Source: Streptomyces sp. DvalAA-43 | GTDB lineage: Bacteria > Actinomycetota > Actinomycetes > Streptomycetales > Streptomycetaceae | Assembly: GCF_900091725.1 (NCBI RefSeq) | Contig: NZ_FMBW01000054.1 | Span: 203,212-267,211 of the forward strand | Direction of reading: 5' to 3' | Length of the DNA: 64,000 bases | In this document: piece after piece, positions 20,901 through 27,374 of the stretch | Numbering within the stretch: position 1 is the stretch's first letter | Layout of the letters: each line of letters opens with the position of its first letter | The notes under the pieces: generated by a model | Told to the model about the DNA's origin: nothing | What the model saw: the letters and a program-made list of their open reading frames with translations, nothing else | Databases searched by the model: none | Position numbers and translations under genes: made by a program

Positions 20901-23439
20901 CACCGCGCAGGAACTCGCGCCCCACGCCGACCGCGAGCGCAGCGAGCAGGACCTGGTCGGCGCCACCGACCACCTCTTCCACGAGAACGCCGGAAACCGG
21001 CTGACGATCCCCGAGAACCTGCGGGGGCGCTGGACGGCCGACCGGGTGCGGCTGGCCGCGCTGCAGCACTCCTCCCACGGCCGCCTCGTCCCCGGACGGT
21101 CGGACTCCCGCCGACTGGTCCTGGAGGCGTTCCCCGAACCGGACGTCCGCCTGGAGATCCACCACGAGCAGAGCGACGACGGGACGTGGAAGATCGCCGA
21201 CTACGAGATCCACACCGACGACGGCCCCGGTGCGCAGCCGCCGCTGTGGCGGCCGGAGGGCCACATGGCGGTGGCAGCGACCGGGCTCGGTGTCCACCCC
21301 GCGCATCTGTTCGCCCTCGGAGAGGAACTCGGCCTGCCCCACCACCAGGTGACCAGCGCGGCGGCGCTCCTGCGCGGACTCGGTGATCCGCGCGCCGTCG
21401 CGGCCGAACTGCGGCAGCTCGCCGCCCGGCTGGGCGGCGTCGACCCGGGACTGCTCACCGCGCGGACCAGCGAGCTGAACATCGGCGTCGAGCACTGGTG
21501 GGACCTCGCCGCACATCTGCGGAGCACCGGACACACGGTGGCAGAACTGCTCGTCGAGGGACCCGGCGGTGACCTGGCCGCGTCCTGGGAGCACAGGACA
21601 CCGAAGGGCATCTCCGAGGACATCGCACTCCAGGCCCTCACCCTCGGCGTCCACCCGCGCCGACTCGAGCTGGTGATGGAAGCGGCACTGATCCATGATC
21701 CGACGGTGTTCGGCGAGCACACCCGGCCGCTCTGGTCGTCCGGGCTCACTCCCGAGCAACTGGCCGAGCAACTGGTCGGGCATCAGTGGCGCGGCAACTT
21801 CGGCGAGATGGCCCGGCAGTTCGGCGTCGTGCCGCAGGCGGACGGAGCGTCGGCCGCCTTCGCCCGGTGGTCGGGGGTTCCCGAGGAGTCCGCCTCCCAG
21901 GGGCTGCCGCTGAACCAGCTCACACTGGCGGACATCACGCACGCCGTGGCGCTGTGGCGGCTCGGCCAGAGCGACCCGACCGTCACACTCCACGACGGCT
22001 CGGATCCCCGACCGCTCGCGCTCCTGGCCCAACGCATCGGCATACGGGCCGACCACGCCCGGGTCTATCTCGACGGTCCGGGCAGGGAATCCGGTGCCCT
22101 CTCGCTGACGACCCATCTGGAACAGCGGTACCTGGACGCGTTCCACACGTCCTCACTGTTCACCGACCCCGTTTCCCAGATGGCACCCGCCCCCCTCGCG
22201 GTGCTCGAACTCGCCGACCACCTCGTGATCGACCCCACGCTGCTCGGCACCATCCCGAACCTCCGCATGGACAGCGGAGAAACCGTCTCCGCCCTGCTCC
22301 TCCAGGGCGGAGACCCGGCCGTCCTCGCGGGCTCGGTCCACGACCGCCTCAGGGAACTCGGCCTCGAACCCCGTGAACTGGCGTGGTTCCAGAACCTTTC
22401 GGTGACGGCCGAGCACATCGAGCGGTTCTGGCGGTACGTGGAGGACCACCGCGCGACCCACGGGGAACTGGACGCGCTGCTCACCGGCGACCGGCGAGCG
22501 GGCCCGGCCGCGGTGGCGAAGTGGGCCGCGCACGAAGCGGGGACGACACCCGTGCCCGCGCCCCTCGGATCCTCGTCCACGGCCCCGATCGGGCAGGAAC
22601 AGGACCGGGCACACCATTTCTCGTCCACCACGAGCGGCCAGGCCGCGTCCACACCGCTTCCCGGACAGAACGACTCGCTGCCCGGCGCCTTGCTGGAACT
22701 GGCCAAGCAGCTGCGGCCCGTCGACGGGGAGGACCGGACCGGACTGGCCGACGCCGACCTGTTCCAGGGCAACAGCCCGGCCGCCCGCAATGCCCGGCTG
22801 GACTCCTTCCGCACAGCGGTGGTCAGAGCCGCCGCCACCACCGACGTCGATGAGCGGGCCGCCCGTATCGCCTCGGACATCAAGGCGAGCCAGTACTTCA
22901 CCGACGGCAACACCCGGACGGCGACCTCGGCCGTCTTCGCGACCTACGCCGCGGCCGGGATCGGCCTCGATGCCACACCGCTGGAGGTGTTCGCCGCGAT
23001 CGGTGAGGCCGAGGTGAACGCGGCCTTCGACCTCACCAACTGGCTCCGTGAGCGCCGCAACGACGAGGACGGGCCCGCGGTGGTCCCGTCCGTGGCGGAT
23101 CTCGAACAGATCAACACCATGGCGGGGCAGTTGGCAGCGGCGGAGGCGGCACTCCAGCGGATCGGGGGGTACTGGCGCACCTACGTCCGCGACCATCCGA
23201 CGGAGTCGGAGGAGGACCGCCACGAGAACTTCCTGGGCGAGCTGCTCGAAGACTCGGAGGCCGACTACGACCTGTGGTCGGAACGCCAGGAGATCGAACG
23301 GGCGATCAGACTCATCCGTCCCGGGGCAAGGGGAGCCTTCCTGGACACGGTGGCGCAGCGGCGCGCACCGGAGAACGAGGACGAGACCCTCGTCGAGGAG
23401 ATCGAGCGCCTCATGGAAGCGCTCGGGCTGGACGAATGA
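8923..23439 (+). CDS. giant (4838 aa) type VII-associated multi-domain protein, probable effector
   Basis: The start is taken as GTG 8923, the first normal start codon in the frame, although its ribosome site is poor. Residues 1-110 are helical and ESX-like (KANFSGKAADQF at the turn). Residues 111-188 are hydrophobic helices and 196-240 are Gly-rich. Residues 490-765 are a Pro/Thr/Ser-rich linker containing Asp/His repeats. Residues 770-2410 are beta-rich Gly/Ser/Thr modules. Residues 2420-2550 hold a duplicated coiled coil. Residues about 2573-2786 look OTU-like, but the catalytic Cys position is Gly2594 (VGHGFFNAL). A metzincin-type site HELTHLLGPWD occupies 3423-3433. Two EndoU-like segments lie around FPEHWS (3573) and FPDHW (3754). 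A Fic-like motif QYFTDGNTR sits at 4657-4665, with Gln where Fic enzymes have His. The gene lies in the ESX operon direction and ends 49 bases before the next gene. Probably exported and multi-functional or scaffold-like; the enzymatic calls are motif-level only. Long minus-strand frames across it are shadows. Confidence 0.88.
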   Translation: MLTPSPEAQTLLLVFSGEKWPSINEDLLREVADYYDALVGNFDDLQTYLVGAESYIKANFSGKAADQFAQYAEYLSGGGNTSILNGCADQAQNLAKIARDTANQAEYAKWMILAQVIELMIEMAFEAAVSWIPGLNAVAHAMTVIAEMALRMIAKAVIKSLIRSILIHTAISVAIGAAMDVAIQLIQKGQGNRKDWDWDATKSALGFGALQGVFGGVFNPIGGALGKKLGKIVGSDGAKWLGEQIGHHLDTLAGKTGANKGLAHTLGNILGGVDGELVKNLDKGTGKLVSDSFVDKVGNAFAKYGFNGLEGDAARNVGKTWANSLNKHWSTDSAVHQVSENIAKDLAKNIGGQVDEAALKTLSHTITGDVAKSVSSKAMSETLSKMQKFGFAAGLYGTSAVIEAGAQNLAEGTYNLMTQGTFTTSWETFVSGVAPNAFSHAMRHTVVHPFLAHSNSPIANFLKGLNSKLDTLDTLPGEYGPKVTSNDASVPVGLGAADRATTETNTGPDPETNTDPESNTGEESTASTTSTVSSTSTNSLEATVPPAPSPVVTQTQTVTQEVTLAVTQTLSPAQTPAQTVKQATPQTQTQTVSNPTPSVSVSGNGSKAPVPTPLVPRPTQSNVSSSAFSNETPNYSAPKPTPTASQSLGTPVDGLVVVETVETAAPLTPTPMPTSTSESVPEVIPDSVGQTDLSSESIQVTDDDQVLHNDDHNHDDNQAVTRDDDHNHDDNQAVTRDDDHNVSNDDNHNASSDLSSPTDPTPTTPPALALTNSDGTTKPIHIPGFLNDVSTYLDADEQVPFHGAVGGHLAVQLDHSSKDPAQLAGELANKAGVTLNAPDALALALADQPHTFLGDGRRFTVTTADGRKRELRVKAIPDQNEWKVIPEDENAPTDPVKFDTVQRSQQTEGPSYSDSSTVQAPVSVAIGANVVGRITVTPGMTTSRDSNLNTQLLSQRETRSHGPSVKLGTQVRYELTLHDIPVTESADPPGTDTGAHVITHTVPNGMVVRIPEAHTTSARPDPRKDRVPLKFTAVSGERASIEHTESYFNLDAMTDWVLQHTDSPIGSSNYQAVVDHFSAEHFTQIDGRDPVPPLRLHKTDGSVSGTVTIGRPVPKRHWVIDTGTDFELRDTGQFTQKNESSVHRDHNLDVSLFVGGQADPTGFSEAFAAPRIQAGLTFGYGHSSRNTANLGGAAGAKHGERSPKDVRTVLVLRESLVTVRMPDGTHQTFTVGSLVRMPVGEAQRLAGWDNQDGLRVGVNAPEKPAYWNGDDGKVTMLGPGRPGEIHIDTHSRIPEAAANDVRTPEQKLVDSLLDDLKKADPGLPLATRAQVAAAEQHRSWFKRLFRRGRAFVNAVNNTRTLMAALSKQGLREGMHQAATAEGIRVNLLGSTFTRDRGYTLTVRADLHDPSYVGSARRTSTEATGGGERFDTGQQITHTFGVGLEATFAARQNAKDELGTPINTGTGGVGVRGMLRTTRQVKSGGTATREDLFAPTPGTDYYDFAGRLTFEIQRSAFPQPLMQALTLGGMRALARYGRDSHVRAVKWLYEHAGLGGIGETVDGKTSVQLTSHPLAFTFGVPDGLSKASGMSDADRGRFTGSLESSALPDGESPEQDAITSKGLAAVTLSTRPDRTLLDSALDLAGKTSGGAWRLTDAGALMSERIRRIFGQHSLTALSDQVFSPGGHIIGNLHDKGTLFGGDESLSLTGTRHNLKAVGTPFTASPEMNTALEQAFGYTRGRSWGGTLGTTGMFAGLEAVGGAHFTGQGGTSHTWLQKFWSRSNASSTTSTRDLNQVLGNDRWVLAVADTDFRIGARHKPLGFFGRPFGSSRSDSTQVIRKPGGWVGLLRERDAMKAGLIDDGLGPVPEGALPDVKWHSRGDLDVASRGAFAHNAPQDAAGLKKLGESLEKAGIAEQTRHTINAMVSARSARSAIQTGGTLTSRGRTSALAHVRKLNILGKDVAITVRHERVGTPKVVDTLFGDHELGASRGISQETSFASSNSHAHGVNGGETVRGPGGSGGLTASAGGGFNDSVTAADSVSGVVTQVTTLPGPKAVVETEWKTTVTVTYSDGSNAIEPATWNATVTTSESYLMLEPEGDGDVPQTTPTSLRPKAAMTIEAPKSGQSPADLLTETANLNKAAARKGDGGLHIHEVIGADQVQDLGKLLVSRAHRNDRSRTLQHTYEDGRIAEAVNHATRESDLVKSGGAGADALETALNDIALTSALSSGHAQSGRHAVTLTDNSVIGGVDTTLVLATHLDFSKARRIAVSSQVKFDDLTGTGAGTEMSDGTGISSVGGPGVSGVVAGAGKLTAAPGVPVAGIGTVAGDTHRIGQAEQTRLNLKPPAGHGHLYAVPATFHLAAGSQRHIKDSTVGRLFTSRTALQSGKTEATVLVWLSDERVRELELELLSTEQAEAAKAVTKAEKAWEDNYKEYWEQRRQVKALGTRADAAQDEYVRIRRQADPLYDPNAPDATSESHEEGNADEDVTKAKKAWDDSAKEFRERQQKLEDLAKKVNAAGEEYARIRLSTDPMFRGDPNAPTTAPTFNEEVRHDHGKAKPEDEFTETVGDDDNPTAITIDGTTHPLMDVENVGHGFFNALAEGLKQNDHHAGPQANGPALHRELADRLRPHVAATSHISETPSTSTPPPYFTELATLVPPDLTDAFTADDVREAGLADLVDNPESEAGKEFHDRGAIPPMKEALTEQQRLALASISAGRDGGRETLTDHGTADLYPALAAALWGVPVTVAHNGKLHTFLPEGGKAEPGAWKQGVLLHLKDGTYRYVDRRTVPATEPETPTQPEPVTQTPEPTSVETVVETPDPETVTETPGPVPTDTPPSPSMSQTSAVMDEEGPGNPTGDRTVSQDIFEVLNATFQVDEPLAELGKQFNVPVMGLVAFDQHLADLHVDRSHWDALDGHLGRHGSTLAELAGGGDPDRIRAAVVDWLAEPVHEPSGAVRDAAARYGTSPDHVERLLRRHGLHDAEGLVDEIGDNLPQTSLADWFDTHPEAVARLRDRQDAARFAAAVHDLGLAVGNEHGTVPGPATGVHLTDFRTWHTGPGHLGHTTDEQLREAVARWYLESHRQLGILPAGIDVRALARLARTADSAGGTAPAEFHDAVTELLAADSLPQAVDLATALGHGAGLGDVRALTRGLGVDAAVLRPFGGLLGHHLARHAAAPDAIDAAVASFRVDLAHHGFSTADLPSLAAQGATDRTVDPIGTEQLDAFAHYLVNQQTLGSTPHSAVRAWRNLPAAAAAAHVETWRANDTADAHDENLVLGTVDITPPTWDQYGRLFHLGPIASRAFRARRVLLPDGSVRAEITLPIKLIHRPGEEHVAEAARRVARSSVDTYLNAPRYRLPNGDLLHVTVEFTDADVPVERYPDGYFKSPSNGVHLVDVSLEPGGRMEARQWKLPGDSPAVFAHELTHLLGPWDYYREHSNTLRPVYIDRALMGGPVIGDHYGQPAISPLSMNIGRLHNQRLMPRDLSLIGSAIETAWKTAGLNPGPRNDMPSLLPLDVAERVLRGNPATGAAGRLAPIGTSGRLRPTPHGDINPNGTYLASGGGRENRPVMMFPEHWSLEEAAAAVEHVHREQMRRQRIGPDGEFEGVHHGVRIRGHALADGTITDFEPSSRQDDLAPALFADPVDEPHPTPFTKGGAPLATHRLWDFLTLGDRSRGIGGHLRIGGQNDENATNPSAVKYRPFGGTTAANHTMRAGAYALELQSWLNQRMCAVLTSPGPAVAVSDGVTNLNTLFPDHWGNWAMDDVIRSGHQNALDSGAFTLLPSGGHLWHAVIQGVPMHGQVLDGEHQWVRPSWHQPGHGAPGAHELLAEARDIDFHTADGAHYRMHRMLFRGGEQTTVLVRVLHLPNHRSPAPLLETVQNTTLFVGDSEGLGQTYLRFAVEYDGPDNGPDAALIDQAASGGGADDLPTLLTPGIGALRLSAPRILDPGTWQPPEGTNDTPAWRAMTSAALELHGPGALTYESGVDALVQLHTAQELAPHADRERSEQDLVGATDHLFHENAGNRLTIPENLRGRWTADRVRLAALQHSSHGRLVPGRSDSRRLVLEAFPEPDVRLEIHHEQSDDGTWKIADYEIHTDDGPGAQPPLWRPEGHMAVAATGLGVHPAHLFALGEELGLPHHQVTSAAALLRGLGDPRAVAAELRQLAARLGGVDPGLLTARTSELNIGVEHWWDLAAHLRSTGHTVAELLVEGPGGDLAASWEHRTPKGISEDIALQALTLGVHPRRLELVMEAALIHDPTVFGEHTRPLWSSGLTPEQLAEQLVGHQWRGNFGEMARQFGVVPQADGASAAFARWSGVPEESASQGLPLNQLTLADITHAVALWRLGQSDPTVTLHDGSDPRPLALLAQRIGIRADHARVYLDGPGRESGALSLTTHLEQRYLDAFHTSSLFTDPVSQMAPAPLAVLELADHLVIDPTLLGTIPNLRMDSGETVSALLLQGGDPAVLAGSVHDRLRELGLEPRELAWFQNLSVTAEHIERFWRYVEDHRATHGELDALLTGDRRAGPAAVAKWAAHEAGTTPVPAPLGSSSTAPIGQEQDRAHHFSSTTSGQAASTPLPGQNDSLPGALLELAKQLRPVDGEDRTGLADADLFQGNSPAARNARLDSFRTAVVRAAATTDVDERAARIASDIKASQYFTDGNTRTATSAVFATYAAAGIGLDATPLEVFAAIGEAEVNAAFDLTNWLRERRNDEDGPAVVPSVADLEQINTMAGQLAAAEAALQRIGGYWRTYVRDHPTESEEDRHENFLGELLEDSEADYDLWSERQEIERAIRLIRPGARGAFLDTVAQRRAPENEDETLVEEIERLMEALGLDE
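11047..11130 (+). repeat. two tandem 42-bp repeats coding for an Asp/His-rich linker
   Basis: Two adjoining near-identical 42-base units inside the giant gene encode D-D-D-H-N-H-D-D-N-Q-A-V-T-R. Partial copies flank them (DDHN and SNDDNHN). The motif is hydrophilic and could bind metal ions. It lies in the linker before the beta-rich modules. Confidence 0.85.
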
Positions 23440-23488
23440 CCGGCACAACCATCAGCACTACGGATGACGAAGAAGAGGAGTGGCACCA

Positions 23489-25066
23489 GTGGCAGTCACG
23501 GAGACGCAGAGCGGTACCCCCGACGGCGTCGGCGGGACCGGGCCGGAGGAGGTCGGGGCGCCGGCGATGAGCCAGGCGCGCGCCACGGCGTCCGTCAGCA
23601 ACGGCGTGATCGGAGCGGACCCGGACGAGTCGCATGCCGCGCCGGAGAAGAAGCCCGGAAAGAAGCCGAAGCCTGATCCCGAGGCAGGGGCAGGGGCTGG
23701 GGCTGGGGCAGAAGCGGAGGCGGAGGCGGAGACCGCAGTTACGGCGGTGACGGGGGAGGGGGCCGGTCCCGAGTCCGAGCCCGCGGCCGCCTCGGAGGGC
23801 AAGGCCGCAGCCGAGCCCGAGACGGCGGCGGGCGTCGCCTCCGCGCTACGGGGGAGCAGCGCGCCCAGGCCACCGGAGGCCGAGGCCGAGGCGAAGACGG
23901 AGGCGTCCGAGGCGCCTGTGTCCGAGGAAACGCCCACGCCCGACCCCGCGCCTATGGCCGCCGCCGCTGCTGCCGTCGGCACAACCGTCGCTCCGGCCGT
24001 GGCCACCACCGCCCGGTTCTCCTGGCTGCGGGCCGGCCGGCCCGCAGCCACCGCCGCGTCCGGCGGCTCGGGCGACGGGGCCCCGGACGCCGAGGCCGCC
24101 GGGGCATCGGGGAACCCGAACCGGATATCCCGTCCCATGGTCGCCGCCGCTGCGATCGGCGGAGTGGTCCTCCTCGCCGCTCCCTTCATCATCAGCGCCA
24201 ACTCGGGCGACGATCCGAAGGACAACAAGGGCCACAACGCCGCCGCCGGATACGACGGTCCGAGCACCTCCCCGTCCGGGTACGTGCCCAGCGCCGAGCA
24301 GGACGGAGGCAAGGCTGCCGGTGGCAAGGCTCCTGGCGGCAAGGCACCCGCCACGAAGGGCGGCTCCACCGCGAAGGTGCCCCCGGCGCCGGAGAACAAC
24401 GCCGTCGCCGACTCCGCAGGGAAGGACAAGGCGGCCGACAAACCGTCACCCGCCGGGAGTCACAGGGCACCCGCCAAGTCGGGATCCGGCCCCAAGGCCG
24501 CCGGCGGGGGAGCCGCGGCGGACACCAGCGTCAAATCCGCCGCCGTCCAGCAGTTCTCCGCCTACGCGGGCCCGCACTGCTCGGGCTCCGGCGTCTCCTA
24601 CAGCGAGCACGGCGCGTCGAAGGTCGCCAACGACGACGACCAGTGGACGACCGCGACCGGCGGCTACTCGTCCAACGGCTGCAACGGCCGTTTCCGTTCC
24701 GTCCCGATGTCCGGGGACGGCAGCGACGCGGGCAACTACGCGACGTGGTCCTTCAGCACCGGCTCCGTCACCTCGGGCACCTGCCGCATCAGCGTGCACA
24801 TCCCCGCCTCCAGCGACATCCGGCACGTCGGCGGCTCCCCGTCGTACTACACCGTCCACGCCGGGAGCAGTTCCTCCGGGTCGCGGCTCGCAAGCTTCAC
24901 GATCGACCAGGTCAACCACCAGGGACAGTGGGTGGCGGCCCCGAACGTGAAGATCAACGGGGGGCGGGTGGCGGTCGTGCTGCACGACCGCGGCAAGGAC
25001 TGGAACTCCCACGGCTCGACGGACGCGCACCACGCGGCGGACGCGGTCTACGTGAGCTGCAGCTGA
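23489..25066 (+). CDS. membrane-anchored protein with Cys-containing C-terminal beta domain (golvesin-like)
   Basis: A 525-residue product. I prefer GTG 23489 because AGGAG lies 8 bases before it; GTG 23480 is the in-frame alternative. The first 215 residues are low-complexity Ala/Glu/Pro, including an (AGAGA)(EAEAE) run, and are probably cytoplasmic. One membrane helix lies at about 217-237 (MVAAAAIGGVVLLAAPFIIS). A Gly/Lys/Pro/Ala linker follows. The C-terminal domain (about 345-525) has four Cys (HCSGSG, GCNGRF, GTCRIS and the last but one residue) and the string VNHQGQWV. It resembles the golvesin C-terminal or carbohydrate-binding-like domain. It closes the ESX gene series and is followed by a strong hairpin. 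It may be a cell-surface anchor or receptor for the secreted products. Confidence 0.75.
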   Translation: MAVTETQSGTPDGVGGTGPEEVGAPAMSQARATASVSNGVIGADPDESHAAPEKKPGKKPKPDPEAGAGAGAGAEAEAEAETAVTAVTGEGAGPESEPAAASEGKAAAEPETAAGVASALRGSSAPRPPEAEAEAKTEASEAPVSEETPTPDPAPMAAAAAAVGTTVAPAVATTARFSWLRAGRPAATAASGGSGDGAPDAEAAGASGNPNRISRPMVAAAAIGGVVLLAAPFIISANSGDDPKDNKGHNAAAGYDGPSTSPSGYVPSAEQDGGKAAGGKAPGGKAPATKGGSTAKVPPAPENNAVADSAGKDKAADKPSPAGSHRAPAKSGSGPKAAGGGAAADTSVKSAAVQQFSAYAGPHCSGSGVSYSEHGASKVANDDDQWTTATGGYSSNGCNGRFRSVPMSGDGSDAGNYATWSFSTGSVTSGTCRISVHIPASSDIRHVGGSPSYYTVHAGSSSSGSRLASFTIDQVNHQGQWVAAPNVKINGGRVAVVLHDRGKDWNSHGSTDAHHAADAVYVSCS

Positions 25067-25120
25067 CGCCCGGCACCTCGGGCCGGGACATCACCGGGCC
25101 TCGGCCGATCAGCGCGGATG

Positions 25121-25165
25121 GGCTTCGGCCTGCTGTTTGTCTCAGGAGGACAGCAGGCCGAAGCC
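25121..25165 (+). terminator. strong hairpin ending the T7SS operon
   Basis: Perfect 16-bp inverted repeat, GGCTTCGGCCTGCTGT at 25121-25136 and its complement at 25150-25165, with a 13-base loop. It lies 54 bases after the stop of the preceding gene. No U-tract follows, as is common for Streptomyces terminators. Confidence 0.85.
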
Positions 25166-25491
25166 TCCGGGCCCTGGACCTGGCCCTGGACCGACGAGAG
25201 ATCCGACACCCGAGGCCCCGTACCAGAGGCGGCCACGCCCCTGGGTGCCCGCAGATAGCGCGCGTACTCCGCCGCCCCGGGGTCGATACCTGCCGGGAGC
25301 GGGGGAACGATGGGAAGACAAGCCGACGTCACGCAATTCCTTGCGTAAACGACCGGCGGCCCGACCGAGAGGTCGACGGCCCAGTTGCTTCTCCGTGGCC
25401 CGGAACCCTCCCGGCGGCGCCGCGCTACCCCGGGCACACAGTGCCGGGACACCGGAGCGCCGGAGCAGACAGCGCAGAGTGGGAGCCTCCC
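25166..25491. other. gene-free stretch before the DoxX gene
   Basis: About 325 bases between the hairpin and the DoxX start. I see no convincing gene. Open frames here have no family resemblance and no ribosome site. It presumably holds the DoxX promoter, but I cannot pick out a clear hexamer pair. Confidence 0.5.
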
Positions 25492-26052
25492 ATGAAGTTC
25501 ACCATCAACGAGAAGTTGCGTGCCCCGCCCCAGCCGGAGCCGGGTGCCCGCGTAGCGGGAGCGCCCGCGGTCTCCGCAGGCGACTGCGGTCTGCTCCTTC
25601 TGAGAATCACCTTCGGCCTCCTCCTGGCCGGGCACGGGTGCCAGAAGCTCTTCGGCATATTCGGTGGCGACGGCCTTGCCGCAACGGGCAGGTACCTCGC
25701 AAGCCTGGGCTTCCGCCCCGGAGTGCTCTATGCCGTGATCGGTGGCGGGTCCGAATTCCTCGGAGGCATCGGCCTGGCACTGGGGCTGTTCACCCCACTG
25801 GCATCGGCAGCCCTGATCGGCGTGATGATCAATGCGATGGTGACCGTCACGGCGGCGCACGGACTGTGGGAGACACAGGGCGGCGTCGAGTTCAACGTGT
25901 GCATCGCGGTCGTGGCGCTGGCCATCGCCGCCATCGGTCCCGGCCGGTTCGCCCTCGACAGACCGTTCCGCTGGGGGAAGGGCGGCTGGACGGAAGCCGC
26001 CTTCGCCCTGTGCGTCGGTGGCATCAGCGCCGCCATCGCGCTGGCCCTGTGA
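25492..26052 (+). CDS. DoxX family membrane protein
   Basis: A 186-residue integral membrane protein of the DoxX/SURF4-like family. The ATG at 25492 follows GGGAGCCTCCC. After a Pro-rich N-terminal tail of about 27 residues come four hydrophobic helices. The first contains LLLRITFGLLLAGHGCQKLFG, broken here by the family-typical G-H-x-x-Q-K-L-F motif; the second contains GGGSEFLGGIGLALGL. DoxX-type proteins are linked to redox and oxidative-stress membrane functions, but the biochemical role of this one is not shown. It stands alone and is convergent with the ECF sigma gene. Confidence 0.88.
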   Translation: MKFTINEKLRAPPQPEPGARVAGAPAVSAGDCGLLLLRITFGLLLAGHGCQKLFGIFGGDGLAATGRYLASLGFRPGVLYAVIGGGSEFLGGIGLALGLFTPLASAALIGVMINAMVTVTAAHGLWETQGGVEFNVCIAVVALAIAAIGPGRFALDRPFRWGKGGWTEAAFALCVGGISAAIALAL

Positions 26053-26057
26053 ACGTG

Positions 26058-26079
26058 GGCAGCCGGCACGGAGGCTGCC
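26058..26079. terminator. hairpin between convergent genes
   Basis: Inverted repeat GGCAGCC / GGCTGCC with an 8-base loop, 5 bases after the DoxX stop. No T-run. A plausible Streptomyces-type terminator for DoxX. Confidence 0.5.
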
Positions 26080-26210
26080 GACGACCTCAGGGGAGACGGG
26101 GGAGAGTCCGGCCGCCCGGCCACGTACCGGGCCCAGCGCCCTCTTGACGAGTGGACGCAGGCCGTCACGGGTTTCGACCGCGTACAGTCCGGCGCCCCGG
26201 TCGTGACCCG

Positions 26211-27368
26211 TCAATGACACCCGCGGGCATGGAGCCGGGCGGCCTCGCGCGTCAGGTGATCACGCTCGGCGAGGCTCGGTGCCTTCTGGGCCGCTTCGGC
26301 GTACAACCGTGCTGCCGCCGTCAGGTCACCCTCCCGCTCGTGGAGATACGCCGATACTGCGGCGTAACGAGGCAGTGAGTCGTCCAGCCCCACGAGCGCC
26401 GCCAGACCGGCGCGCGCCCCATCGGCCTCACCGACGGCCACCGCACGGTTGAGCCGGACGACCGGACTGTCGGTGAGGCGCGCGAGCTCGTCGTACCACT
26501 CGACGATCTGGACCCAGTCGGTCTCCCCGGCGGTGGGCGCGTCGGCGTGGAGCGCCGCGATGGCGGCCTGGGCCTGGAACTCGCCCAGCCGGTCGCGGGC
26601 GAGGGCCTTCTGCAGGATCTCGACACCCTCGGCGATCGACTCGGTGTCCCATCGGCCCCGGTCCTGCTCGGCGAGCGGCACCAGACTGCCGTCGGACGCG
26701 GTCCGGGAGGCGTGCCGGGCGTGGTGGAGCAGCATGAGGGCGAGCAGCCCCGCCACCTCGGGGTGGTCGATCGAGGCCGCGAGCTGCCGGGTGAGCCGGA
26801 TGGCTTCGGCGGCGAGGTCGACATCGCCGGAGTAGCCCTCGTTGAACACCAGGTACAGAACGCGCAGCACAGTGCCGACATCGCCGGACCGGGCGAACCG
26901 CACCCCGGAGACGGTGCGCTTGGCCCGGCTGATGCGCTGCGCCATCGTCGACTCGGGCACCAGGTAGGCCCGTGCGATCTGGCGGGTGGTGAGCCCTCCG
27001 ACGGCGCGCAGTGTGAGCGCGACCGCGGACGACGGCGTCAGCGACGGGTGGGCGCACAGGAAGTAGAGCTGGAGCGTGTCGTCCACCGCGGACGCGGGCC
27101 CCGGCGCCGGTTCCTCGCCGACGAGACCCTCACGACGGCGTCGGGCGGCGTCGGCCCGGGTCGCGTCCAGGTACCGGCGCCAGGCCACGGTGACGAGCCA
27201 GCCCTTCGGGTCGCGCGGAGGGCCGGCCGGCCAGACACGGACCGCCTCGACCAGCGCGTCCTGTACGGCGTCCTCGGCCGCCGCGAAGTCGGCTCCGCGG
27301 CGGACAAGGATGCCGAGCACCCCCGGCGTGAGCCTCCGGAGCAGGATCTCGTCCACCTCAGAGGGCAT
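26211..27368 (-). CDS. ECF42-type RNA polymerase sigma factor
   Basis: A 385-residue extracytoplasmic-function sigma factor with the ECF42 layout. The sigma2 region (DAVQDALVEAVRVWP, DPKGWLVTVAWRRYLD) lies in the first 90 residues. The sigma4 helix-turn-helix (GLTTRQIARAYLVPESTMAQ) follows near residues 148-168. A long C-terminal extension has TPR-like helical repeats (VRLNRAVAVGEADG, ADLTAAARLYAEAA-like units). There is no anti-sigma factor gene; in this group the C-terminal extension and the DGPF partner are thought to take that role. The start ATG is 6 bases after the stop of the upstream DGPF gene, so the two form an operon. The targets are unknown. Confidence 0.93.
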   Translation of the reverse strand: MPSEVDEILLRRLTPGVLGILVRRGADFAAAEDAVQDALVEAVRVWPAGPPRDPKGWLVTVAWRRYLDATRADAARRRREGLVGEEPAPGPASAVDDTLQLYFLCAHPSLTPSSAVALTLRAVGGLTTRQIARAYLVPESTMAQRISRAKRTVSGVRFARSGDVGTVLRVLYLVFNEGYSGDVDLAAEAIRLTRQLAASIDHPEVAGLLALMLLHHARHASRTASDGSLVPLAEQDRGRWDTESIAEGVEILQKALARDRLGEFQAQAAIAALHADAPTAGETDWVQIVEWYDELARLTDSPVVRLNRAVAVGEADGARAGLAALVGLDDSLPRYAAVSAYLHEREGDLTAAARLYAEAAQKAPSLAERDHLTREAARLHARGCH

Positions 27369-27374
27369 CGGAGG

